DNA from: a virus
Virus record (IMG/VR): IMGVR_UViG_3300032046_000021
Location: 1-64,000 of that record
DNA: 64,000 nt
Direction: 5' to 3' (one strand)
This document shows, in pieces, positions 56,801 to 64,000 of the stretch. The notes under the pieces were generated by a model. The model did no database searches. It was not told where the DNA came from and saw nothing but the letters and a program-made list of their open reading frames with translations. A program made the position numbers and the translations under genes. Position 1 is the stretch's first letter; the number at the start of each line of letters is the position of its first letter.

Positions 56801-58200
56801 GTTATTGAACTACTTTGAATCCGAGTAAAGGAAACTAGCCTTTTAGTCATACCCACAACTGATAACGTTACACTTTGAAGTCTGTAAGCAGCTTTAGATC
56901 GTACTGTTGATCCTAAAAGTTCGAGCGTGGCCGTAGCATACCGTAAGAACTCCTTTGTTATCTTGAAGCTAATTGCAATACCTGTTAAAGTGAAAGAACT
57001 GCTTGCTTGTCTAATGCGATTCCGTATCCGAGAAGCCGATACAACTATCGCAATACTACCTGATAAAAGTCTAGACAGTACGGTAGTCCGCATTGTACTT
57101 CCAGTTACAGAAACTGTTCCAACTACCTTTCGTATGAAGCTTTTTATACTCGCAGTTGCACTGGTGAAATTGAGAGTACTAGAGATAAGTCTGGTAAACA
57201 CTACCGATCGAACTGTACTGCCAATAGTCGTGAAAGTACCAGTAACTGAACGCAACAAGCTAGACAACCGTTTCGTAGCTGCTGCAACATTAATTGTTGC
57301 TAGACTGAATCGTACGGCATTCCTAATGCGTTCTGTGGAACTAGCCATTCCAATTGCAGAAGCTGTTGTTCTTATGGTATTAATCAGTTTAGCAGACTGT
57401 CCGACAAGATTAGTTGAAACAGCCTTTGTACGGATTAAAACCTGTAATCTTACCGAACTTGCTACTGCAGAAATTGCTGTACTAGCATGTCTGATTACCT
57501 GGCTCAACTTGGTTATTGTAGCAACTAAACCTAAGGTAGCAGTTTTGGTTCGCGTAAGCAACCGTACCTTTTTTGGAGAACCAATTAATGAAACACTACC
57601 AGTTTTGGACCTTGAGTGTGTTCCTAATCTTCTCGAAGTTCCTGCAATTGAAAAGGCTCCAACCTTGGAACGTGACATTTGACTAAGCTTAGTAGTTGCA
57701 CCAGCTAGTGCAAATGCTGCAACTTTCGGACGTAATGCTCTTAGTAACCTACTCCTTGTTTCGACAATACCGACTGTAGCAGTTTTGCTTCGAGTTACAT
57801 ACCACACTCTTTTTGCTGTTGTTGTTGTTGTTAATGTTCCAGTTTTTGTTCGTGTTCCTATCCACCCTCGTTTCGTAATTGAAGCTGTTGCTATATTTGC
57901 TATAACAGTTCGTACTAGTAGTGTGATTTTTACTTGCATTCCCCAAGGATAAGTCGCAGTATTGATTGCGATAGTTTTAGTTGCGCTCATTGACGTAACT
58001 TTGATAGTGTCACCATTATCGCAGCTGCTTGCATACCAGTCCGTACGCGTAATAGTGACGTTGTACTCACCTAGACTGTTCGTCTGAACTGTATGCTCTT
58101 GTCCTTTAGTGTCATTTCGGACAGTTACGTTTTCAGCATCTTGTACGACACCGTCTTTCTTAATTACGCCGTAAATGATGTATGGAGTAGTGAGTGTCAT
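53839..58200 (-). CDS. Giant repeat protein, about 63 twenty-residue repeats
   Basis: A 1,453-residue protein. The ATG at 58200 overlaps the upstream stop (TAATG); a longer frame upstream is inside the previous gene. Residues 1-95 look like a carboxypeptidase-regulatory/Ig-type domain (VIKKDGVVQDAENVTVRND, LGEYNVT). From about residue 125 to 1395 it is a string of 20-residue units, with Arg/Lys first, then S/T/A-rich alternating hydrophobic positions, for example RSKTGSVSLIGSPKKVRLLT. Only two units are irregular. Likely a long beta-solenoid fibre. The C-terminus (about 60 residues) is a hydrophobic-basic helix. Confidence 0.75.
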   Translation of the reverse strand: MTLTTPYIIYGVIKKDGVVQDAENVTVRNDTKGQEHTVQTNSLGEYNVTITRTDWYASSCDNGDTIKVTSMSATKTIAINTATYPWGMQVKITLLVRTVIANIATASITKRGWIGTRTKTGTLTTTTTAKRVWYVTRSKTATVGIVETRSRLLRALRPKVAAFALAGATTKLSQMSRSKVGAFSIAGTSRRLGTHSRSKTGSVSLIGSPKKVRLLTRTKTATLGLVATITKLSQVIRHASTAISAVASSVRLQVLIRTKAVSTNLVGQSAKLINTIRTTASAIGMASSTERIRNAVRFSLATINVAAATKRLSSLLRSVTGTFTTIGSTVRSVVFTRLISSTLNFTSATASIKSFIRKVVGTVSVTGSTMRTTVLSRLLSGSIAIVVSASRIRNRIRQASSSFTLTGIAISFKITKEFLRYATATLELLGSTVRSKAAYRLQSVTLSVVGMTKRLVSFTRIQSSSITAVGNAIRNAFHTRIKTATLSVVGNAVRSSLFTRLSAATMSAVATIKTSLLAWIYGLEKAFSTIGFNAIASAAMSMVGNTTRHAVLTRFAAVTVAITGTVHKVIASFRIVVATITIVATSLRRSLMARITLAAVSIAGTTNKVLAAARSITSSLSLTATTRALQAKIRSVIASITTTSATIRSIISIRVAAAGVSLVGSVLGARAFFRDVAAGIQTVASTVRNVLFLRAKGASITAVGSAVRSIVTTRFTAAAITIAEAASRIVALIKKVSSTITIIGTTIMLSTKIRSAFASITTAGATIRYLAAIRSVISSITTTGTGLRSIIVARFASASVSLIGIVEVLAGVIVSASASIIATATSVRAITVTRFKAASIGLAGVTSRLIGAVRSTASTLSIAAIVVKSKVFTRVASAATTLSGTTVRLSILIRSAVASIAATGTSLRSIIVTKLASASIGLVGITQALSGLIVTASAHITTTATAIRTIVVTRFSAVTIGLVGITGKLKGALRFVTSALSVIATTAKSGVFVRIVSATTTITGTATRILIFVRSAVASVATAGATTRLVAAIRSTVSSITVVSASLRSIIVTKLASASIGLIGLTRVLSGIYAIASASITASATAMRTIIVTKLSAASIGLAGVPRRLTALTRSIAGSLAISATTIKQLILTRGVTAAVSVLGVPARLYVTIRKAIAGMTLIAITKPTLLAIRHAIATIVTVGSTFRAVIITRYASAVVALHATIEILSGLMAVASATLTMVGNTARGIIVTRFTSASVTISAATHRIGALIKHAAASMAMSASALSARAFFRLVSATLNLAAVIKRLAVVTRFKATTLSMVATIKRVAVFKRTKVATLNLIGSSGRLRMTVRTSIATLAQTAATIRRLVIRRIVSSSATLTGSTKRTFQSIRKVTAQIITTAIAKGRKFFLEFFVAVSATMTIATVGTATKIIVAMIEILKLANRTLTIELADKIIESKIVKKILKFARKY

Positions 58201-61157
58201 TAGTATATATGCCACCATTGATCTGCAACATTGCAGTATATGTAAAGTATATCGCTCGTTGAAGCAATCAGTTTTTCGCTGTTGTAACTTGTTCCATAAA
58301 TGAGACTCCACTGTGTACCATTGTTATAGTCGACTGTTATGACAGACCAGTTAATACCTTCAAAATTGAGACTAGCATTCATTTCTCCAAGCGTTCTTCC
58401 AACATCCTCTCCCCACGCTGTGCAATTATTCCATCCAACATTGAGGTTAGTACTAAGTTGCAAATACCGTCTGTCTGGGAGGTTTCCGATCTTTGTGCAG
58501 TTCGTTATTGCGTTCCAGTTGGTGTTGAAAGTCAATTCGAATAAACCACTATCAGTAAACATCTGAGTTACAACAGTATTGAAAGTGAAGTTCAATGCAC
58601 CAGCTGCTCCAACGCTGACGATGACTTTGTGAGTTGTCAATGACATGTTAAAAAGTTGAGCGTCTAGCATACTGTACTGATGCACATACATTAAAGATTC
58701 CAGTGGAACAGCCAACGTTGTATTTATTGGTGTGACACCCATGAAGAATTGAAGAGCAGTCATTACAACCGTAGCTAGATTGTTTGCCGTAGTACCTGAA
58801 ACACTTCTGAACAGTCCCGTAGTTGGGTCGTATAGGTCAGATGTCGTATTATACAAACTTTTCCACGCTGGCAGATACACGCCATAGCCGTTCAGCATGG
58901 CTTGAAAGTTTTGCATTTCTGTTTCATTTAGAAGCATACAAGTAGCGAAAAGCGTAGCCCACCCAGTAATCGTACCTTCCAGAACTCGTTCTCCGTTGTC
59001 ATAACTGTGATGCGTAGTGATAGCTGGATAAATGAATAATGGTTCTGATTGGTTGTTGTAAAGTCGAAACGTCCATTGTGGCGTGCTCCAATTGTCAACA
59101 ATGAAACGATTTACTATGTCGGTCATAAGTCTTGAAATGTTTCCGACGCTTGGACTGTCATATTTGAGCCATGCGCTTATCTGCAATAACGAACCTGCCC
59201 CAGCGCCCACCCATCCCATCCCGTATGTCGAATCAACATCGATATACGCAAAATGCGGAGCGCCATAAGTCGCGTTTGTGCACCACAAGTTGTTGTTTAG
59301 ATATTCCCATTCTGTTTCTGCGTAATTTAACGCTTCGGACACGTTGCATATTTCGTAAAAGATCAGGAAGCACGCCAATGTTTGTGTGCATTCAACGTCG
59401 GAACGTGGGAAGTCTTGACCTTCATAAGGGTCATAGTAGCTGTCTGTGTAGGTTGCGTTAATATACCAACAGAAGCCATGTTCAGTCCAGTTGTATGCGC
59501 TTGCGAAGTTGTTGAACGCTGTGGTAAGATTCCATTTGCTCTGCAAATAGGAAAATTTGTTCGCCCAATAGTAACCGTATAGTTTTCCCCTATCCTTAAC
59601 AGCAAACGAACTTAAATCGTGGGGCGTAAGCTCTGTGTAAGGCAGTCCCTCAACCATTGTGGCGTTGTCCAATGCCCATTTGATTTTGGTTTCGTTTTCT
59701 ATGCCAAACTTCATTGCCATTGCGCTCCAAACTAGAACTGTACTCCAGTCTGTCGATGCAGCAATCGCGTTCTGCAAGTCCGTCATGCTCGTCTTGCCAA
59801 ACATCATTCCAACATAGATTGTGTCAATGCTTTCTGTCCAGTTGATTTTATTGTCTATCAAGTCCGTAAGTCTTGCGATTAAAGTATCATTGCTGATAGT
59901 GGTTAGGTATTGCAATGCAGTGGCATTCCAGTTGTTGCTTGTGTCGTTCGCCAAAAATCGCCATTGAATCGTAACGGCTGTGCTGTTCAACGTTTTTGTT
60001 TTGTTGCTCCAATCTGGATTAGCCGTGAACGCCGTCCACGTTTCATTTACTGATGCTCCCGTATTGTTTGTTTCTAAGATGAATCCGCCAGTAGTTGCCA
60101 GCCCCGTCTCATCTGTCCATTTCGTGTAGAAGGTACATGATTGCCCGTCTATAGGCGTGGTTGTGCCAATGTCTGAATAGGTTGGCGGTTCAGTCGTGAC
60201 TAAGGTTTGAATTGGCATGGAAACGTTAAAATTGTTGGCAGTGTCATTACAAATCTGATACCATCCAACAACCCTTCCGACAGTGGAATTGAGAGTCAAC
60301 GTGTAATTTGCCCATGCTGCAGTCGTGTTTGTCCAAACCAAAGTGACTGTAACGTTGTAAGTCCAAGCGCCAGTGTTGTTGTGACTAACGAAAGCCATGC
60401 TAACGTTCTTGTTGTCATTAAATGCTGTCTGAAATTGACATGGGTATCCAGCACGAGTCGTATTTTTGTTAACGTTTGAGTAGGTCGGCAATGTGACATC
60501 GGGAGCAGCAGTGCCATAAACGTAGAAGCATGTTTCTAGGTCGGCGTCTGCATACCAAACGTTAGTGGTCAGTCTAAAATAGTTGCCTGCATGAGTCAAA
60601 TAGCCTTGGTCGCCACCGACCTTGACATAATTAGTTCCGTTTATCAAACCAGAAGTGGGATTCTCAAAATTGATGCAGTATTTTGCGTTGGCACTCATAA
60701 CGTATGCGTCGTGAAATGCGAATGTATACCAATCGTATGATGTTGTAAAACCCGATACTCCTAGCCCAACACTCCGAGCCAAAGCCGTCCCAGTGGGTTT
60801 ACTACTTGTTCCATACGTGCCAGTGTGAGCATACAATACGGCATAGCTTAATCCCGTTGGGCTGCCGTACTTTTTGAGATAAAACTTGGCTTGTGTTAGA
60901 GTATAATCAACCGTAAGCATTGTGAAACTTTGGCCACAATCACTTGTTCCAGCGGCGGCGTGATACGATGAAAGGGCTTGGTCGTTACAATAGTTTGCTT
61001 CGCTGTAGCTGTCTATAAGATCAGTTGTGCCAGTTGGCGGCGTCGGCGGAAACAGAACTTGAATAGCAACAAATGATGCTAAGAAAACGATTATGATTGT
61101 GATAGTTGCTTCAAGCCACTTCTTAAACTTTGTAAGCTTCGCCTTTACTTTTTCCAT
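58200..61157 (-). CDS. Membrane-anchored secreted glycoprotein
   Basis: A 985-residue protein; ATG (MEKVKAKLTKF...) chosen because the longer frame lies in the upstream gene, RBS AAAGGAGA. N-terminal TM helix about residues 16-38. Then a lectin-like domain (about 50-210), two Ig-like modules starting DVTLPTYSNV and TEPPTYSDIG (about 215-420), an alpha-helical region resembling an (alpha/alpha)6 toroid as in some polysaccharide lyases (about 450-870) and a beta-rich end. More than 30 NxS/T sites suggest heavy N-glycosylation. Looks host-derived; may bind or cut cell-surface glycans. Confidence 0.6.
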   Translation of the reverse strand: MEKVKAKLTKFKKWLEATITIIIVFLASFVAIQVLFPPTPPTGTTDLIDSYSEANYCNDQALSSYHAAAGTSDCGQSFTMLTVDYTLTQAKFYLKKYGSPTGLSYAVLYAHTGTYGTSSKPTGTALARSVGLGVSGFTTSYDWYTFAFHDAYVMSANAKYCINFENPTSGLINGTNYVKVGGDQGYLTHAGNYFRLTTNVWYADADLETCFYVYGTAAPDVTLPTYSNVNKNTTRAGYPCQFQTAFNDNKNVSMAFVSHNNTGAWTYNVTVTLVWTNTTAAWANYTLTLNSTVGRVVGWYQICNDTANNFNVSMPIQTLVTTEPPTYSDIGTTTPIDGQSCTFYTKWTDETGLATTGGFILETNNTGASVNETWTAFTANPDWSNKTKTLNSTAVTIQWRFLANDTSNNWNATALQYLTTISNDTLIARLTDLIDNKINWTESIDTIYVGMMFGKTSMTDLQNAIAASTDWSTVLVWSAMAMKFGIENETKIKWALDNATMVEGLPYTELTPHDLSSFAVKDRGKLYGYYWANKFSYLQSKWNLTTAFNNFASAYNWTEHGFCWYINATYTDSYYDPYEGQDFPRSDVECTQTLACFLIFYEICNVSEALNYAETEWEYLNNNLWCTNATYGAPHFAYIDVDSTYGMGWVGAGAGSLLQISAWLKYDSPSVGNISRLMTDIVNRFIVDNWSTPQWTFRLYNNQSEPLFIYPAITTHHSYDNGERVLEGTITGWATLFATCMLLNETEMQNFQAMLNGYGVYLPAWKSLYNTTSDLYDPTTGLFRSVSGTTANNLATVVMTALQFFMGVTPINTTLAVPLESLMYVHQYSMLDAQLFNMSLTTHKVIVSVGAAGALNFTFNTVVTQMFTDSGLFELTFNTNWNAITNCTKIGNLPDRRYLQLSTNLNVGWNNCTAWGEDVGRTLGEMNASLNFEGINWSVITVDYNNGTQWSLIYGTSYNSEKLIASTSDILYIYCNVADQWWHIY

Positions 61158-61657
61158 GAGCGTGCATTCTCCTTTGTCGTATAAGCATGCTTCTGATTGA
61201 AGCAGTACCATAATTTCCAGTTAGGCGGAATAGTCTTTAATGAAGGATTCGTCCAGTCTAGCACTCTATCACATAATGTAACAAAAACATGATAACTGAT
61301 ACTAGTATCGTAGACGTTTACTAAAACGTCGTAATACGGTATGGTTTTTTGCGTCAGAATCATGTTCGCTAGAAGAATTGCACCGTCTTCACAGTCACCG
61401 AACTTATCTGCTAGAGTTTCATCCGGAAAGTTCCAGTAATCTTTATTCCGATCATCTTTATTCCAGTCTGGTTTGTACTGGATGTTTGCAACAATCCACT
61501 CCAACAACGTCTGGTTTGGTTGTAACTCAACAGACACGCTTTTGTTTAGAAAGTCCACTACATTGACCGGTTCACGCCGTTTAGTACGCTCGATTATTTG
61601 AACTTGTACAAGTCCAAGCTTACGCATCTTCAACCATTCATTGAACCAATTGCACAT
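61145..61657 (-). CDS. Transglutaminase-like cysteine protease (BTLCP-like)
   Basis: A 170-residue protein. FPDETLADKFGDCEDGAILLANMI contains the nucleophile Cys89 in GDCEDGA, followed by SYHVFV (His123) and VLDWTN (Asp134), the Cys-His-Asp triad of bacterial transglutaminase-like proteases. No signal peptide. Overlaps the glycoprotein gene by 13 bases. May process or crosslink neighbouring virion proteins, or attack host surface peptides. Confidence 0.7.
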   Translation of the reverse strand: MCNWFNEWLKMRKLGLVQVQIIERTKRREPVNVVDFLNKSVSVELQPNQTLLEWIVANIQYKPDWNKDDRNKDYWNFPDETLADKFGDCEDGAILLANMILTQKTIPYYDVLVNVYDTSISYHVFVTLCDRVLDWTNPSLKTIPPNWKLWYCFNQKHAYTTKENARSWKK

Positions 61658-61668
61658 ACTTACCCCTC

Positions 61669-63075
61669 CTATACTATTGCCTTGGCTCTGAAGAAATATT
61701 CGGTTTTAGCATCTAGGTTCTCAACAGTATGCTCAAAGTTTCCTGGCTCAAAACTTCCTTCCTCAGACCAATCATGAGAATATCCTCCACTTACTGAACC
61801 CCAATCAAATCCCCTAGTTGAATGATGTATAGTTATATTACCATGAAGTACTACTGTGGTTTGACTTATCTCAGTAGCGTCTAGTGTAGTTATGAAAGCT
61901 CCCAAAATAGCATTTGCCAATACCATGCTAGCTGCTGCAATTCTTCGTGTAAGGTTCAATTGTTTTATATTTGTAGCCGTTGCAGTAATTGCTGAAACCT
62001 TCGATCGCGTTGCCAATAGTGATCTTTTCTTTGCCCCTACCACTGAAAGACTTGCTGAAACAGTAGCAGAATAACTACCCACTGCTGGTTTGAAGTAACC
62101 AACGTATTGGAAGTAATCATAAGTTATGTTATCACAATAGAGGTTAATAACTCCGCCTGTATCTGTTTCCACATTAAGATGGAAGCCTGTGTAAAGGTTA
62201 GCTTCTGGCTCGTGTTCTAGTATGTAACGGGCTAATGAACTGCCATTCTTTCTTGCTCCCAAATTGTGTTCATTGTTAACGTCGCTCTGCATACATAGAA
62301 TAGTTACTACTCTTCCGTCTTGGTCTAGATAGCTAGTTAAATCCTTTGAAGTCCATCCTGTAACCGTAAGGTCTAATGCAACTAATACACTTTCAACATA
62401 ATTTATGGTATTATCAAAGTAACCTAAGATAACGAAGTCGCCATCAGCATTAGTACTTGAGTATAGCTCGACTATTCCTGTATCTGCAGTAGTCTTAACA
62501 TAGTAGGTGATACTATTTACTTGACCGTTTGCTGCTACACCTTCACATTCATGGATGGAGACACTTCTGTTCAAAGCACTGCCATCTATTCTTGCACCCA
62601 TGATAGTTGCAGCAGCTTGGTTTTTATTGCAAAGGCACACTTGGACTACCCTTCCTTTTGGAATACCATAGTCTGTGTACCAGTCAGCATTATTCCAAGA
62701 ACCACTTACTCCTGCTGTGTCAGTATAAAAGGTTTCTGTGAAGTCAACACCCGTCCAATAGCCTACAAGATAAAATGTGACGCCTGTGGTAGCGTTGCAA
62801 TAGATTTCTATCAACCCTGTCGTAACATCAACTTTGACAAGCATTTCTATTGTTGTTACTCCGCCACCTTCAGCTTCGTGAATTCGTTTGTAACGGGCTA
62901 AAGCACTACCATCTGTACGTACTCCAACAATAGCGTCTAAAGCTAAATTTGAGTTTGCTATTACTATTTCCGCAATAGCACCTTTAGGAACACCTTTATT
63001 GGTGAAGATGTCATAATTTTGCCAACCTGTTGCAGTAGGTACGAATGAAGTGAATAGTTCAGTATATGCTATCAT
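61669..63075 (-). CDS. Structural protein with three beta domains and solenoid repeats
   Basis: A 468-residue protein. Three similar domains of about 105 residues (about 1-110, 111-225, 226-330) each contain G.R.DGSAL.R..(I/L)HE.E and end with a YxGYW/YF strand. After residue about 333 follow three 20-residue units like those of the giant protein (SATVSASLSVVGAKKRSLLA and two more) and a final FN3-like domain (about 395-468). It probably co-assembles with the giant repeat protein at 53839. Confidence 0.6.
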   Translation of the reverse strand: MIAYTELFTSFVPTATGWQNYDIFTNKGVPKGAIAEIVIANSNLALDAIVGVRTDGSALARYKRIHEAEGGGVTTIEMLVKVDVTTGLIEIYCNATTGVTFYLVGYWTGVDFTETFYTDTAGVSGSWNNADWYTDYGIPKGRVVQVCLCNKNQAAATIMGARIDGSALNRSVSIHECEGVAANGQVNSITYYVKTTADTGIVELYSSTNADGDFVILGYFDNTINYVESVLVALDLTVTGWTSKDLTSYLDQDGRVVTILCMQSDVNNEHNLGARKNGSSLARYILEHEPEANLYTGFHLNVETDTGGVINLYCDNITYDYFQYVGYFKPAVGSYSATVSASLSVVGAKKRSLLATRSKVSAITATATNIKQLNLTRRIAAASMVLANAILGAFITTLDATEISQTTVVLHGNITIHHSTRGFDWGSVSGGYSHDWSEEGSFEPGNFEHTVENLDAKTEYFFRAKAIV

Positions 63076-64000
63076 TTACTGTGCCACCATCCATGCGTAC
63101 CGGTTGTACGCATCCTTTGTATCGTCTTGAAGGTCAAAGATTGTGTGACCTTTGAAGAACTCAGCTGCTTGCGCCCGATATTCTGCAAAGTGCATATCGT
63201 CCAATATGATTACTTTACTATTAAGTGACGGAAACAGCGGTGCACGATCCTTTTCAGCAAGTCCGAGGTCAAGGAGCGTTAAATCGTACTGCATGTTTCC
63301 AACTGCCACTTCATCGAGTAGAAACATTCTATCAGTAGATAGCTTATGCTGAGTTAGAAACTGCCTAGTTTTCTCTAACCATGCAGGATCAGTATCTACT
63401 GTTGTAACTTCAGCCCCTGATTGTCTGAAAAGAAAGGACGAGAATCCGGAACCGAGATCCAGAATCTTCTTCGGCTTCAGTGACCTTAACAACTTATCCA
63501 GATATACGCATAGTTCCCACGAAATAGTCCATACTGGATCTGAGACCCCTTTAATATACTCCAGGTACGCTTCTTTCAACCCTTCCGGAGGTTTGTAACC
63601 TATAGTGTCCCTAGCCATCCTGAGTTGATATTCAGGAATACCGGCTAGTTGCAACTCTTCAGGTGTCAAGTTCATCTCTTTCATCAGTAGCTCTCTGAAA
63701 TGGTCTAATCTACCTTCACTACGGAACCTCTTAACTACGTTCCAGAGTACATTCATCTCATAGGTTTCGTTGGTGACTACATATGGGGTCGCAATATGTC
63801 CAAGGTTGAGACCGGTATCAACGTATACTTGGAAATCGAACTTCTTAGCCTTTAAGCAAAAGTAGATATCTTCCTGTGCATTACCTTTTTCATAGCACTG
63901 AAACCACGGTCGAGGTACTTTCTCGAATACTTCTCGCTTGATGAGCATGAAGCCGGTTCCAACCATATCAACCGGCATGATTTGATTATAGGGGAACGGT
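63076..64000 (-). CDS. Glycosyltransferase-methyltransferase fusion (5' end beyond window)
   Basis: The frame continues past the right edge: in-frame upstream codons read PFPYNQI before MPVDMVGTGF. Visible residues 1-110 are the C-terminal part of a GT-A glycosyltransferase (GTGFMLIKREVFEKVPRPWF, then EDIYFCLKA). From about 165 a class I SAM-dependent methyltransferase fold follows (ILDLGSGFSSFLF, TTVDTDPAW, LILDD-type strand VIILDDMHF). It may glycosylate and methylate virion or host-surface glycans. Confidence 0.65.
   Translation of the reverse strand, partial: PFPYNQIMPVDMVGTGFMLIKREVFEKVPRPWFQCYEKGNAQEDIYFCLKAKKFDFQVYVDTGLNLGHIATPYVVTNETYEMNVLWNVVKRFRSEGRLDHFRELLMKEMNLTPEELQLAGIPEYQLRMARDTIGYKPPEGLKEAYLEYIKGVSDPVWTISWELCVYLDKLLRSLKPKKILDLGSGFSSFLFRQSGAEVTTVDTDPAWLEKTRQFLTQHKLSTDRMFLLDEVAVGNMQYDLTLLDLGLAEKDRAPLFPSLNSKVIILDDMHFAEYRAQAAEFFKGHTIFDLQDDTKDAYNRYAWMVAQ

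Noticed and set aside
54623-57682. Several open frames of 150-296 codons on the plus strand opposite the giant repeat gene
   Set aside because: They follow from the 60-base periodicity and codon bias of the repeat gene, have no RBS, and their products are low-complexity antisense images of the repeats.
1-64000. CRISPR arrays and tRNA genes
   Set aside because: No regularly spaced identical repeats with unique spacers and no convincing tRNA cloverleaf were found by eye; a covariance search was not possible.

Overview
The window looks like part of the genome of an archaeal head-tailed virus (Caudoviricetes-like). The minus strand carries an HK97-type head module (TerS, TerL, portal, protease, scaffold, capsid cement, major capsid protein), head-tail connectors, tail tube, tail chaperones, tape measure and tail tip. 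Archaeal signs are the strong GGAGGTGA ribosome-binding sites before almost every gene, TATA boxes about 25 nt upstream of leaderless starts, a family B DNA polymerase, an XPF-type nuclease, an MptA/FolE2-type GTP cyclohydrolase and a heavily N-glycosylatable membrane-anchored surface protein. The host cannot be fixed from the sequence. The style of the large secreted protein at 58.2-61.2 kb recalls Bathyarchaeia-like anaerobic archaea (low confidence).

Layout. (1) 1-7.07 kb, minus: TerS, TerL, portal, ChaB-fused protease, scaffold, two tandem cement proteins and the start of the major capsid protein, cut by the window edge. (2) 7.1-11.5 kb, plus: a regulatory region with small DNA-binding proteins, long noncoding stretches full of palindromes, and a 1,024-base tract (8075-9098) without a single cytosine on the plus strand, which contains three overlapping genes and their promoter. 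(3) 11.6-20.5 kb, plus: many very small genes, each with its own strong RBS, plus a UvrD-like helicase and PD-(D/E)XK and winged-helix proteins. (4) 20.6-29.7 kb, plus: an AbrB-like regulator, a possible ssDNA-binding protein, a Sak4-like RecA-fold ATPase, and a complete 7-deazaguanine route (MptA/FolE2, QueD, QueE, QueC, QueF) ending in a DpdA-like transglycosylase. (5) 29.7-37.6 kb, plus: LAGLIDADG endonuclease, DNA polymerase B, Cas4-like and XPF-like nucleases, AAA+ ATPase, ribbon-helix-helix protein, MazG-like protein and small membrane proteins. (6) 37.66-64 kb, minus: membrane proteins, tail tip, tape measure, chaperones, two tail tubes, connectors, a giant protein of about 63 twenty-residue repeats, a secreted glycoprotein, a transglutaminase-like protease and a glycosyltransferase-methyltransferase.

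How it fits together. Read on the minus strand, the structural genes follow the usual tailed-virus order if the left end of the window connects to the right end, directly or through a missing piece. The genome is therefore probably circular, circularly permuted or terminally redundant. The plus-strand block holds regulation, DNA modification and replication and the minus strand holds virion assembly. The DNA is predicted to carry 7-deazaguanine bases (probably preQ1 or preQ0). The most unusual feature is the cytosine-free kilobase. Its promoter keeps the virus's own GTTTAC-N8-GTAAAC operator layout but with every top-strand C replaced, and one of its genes is a paralogue of C-containing genes nearby.
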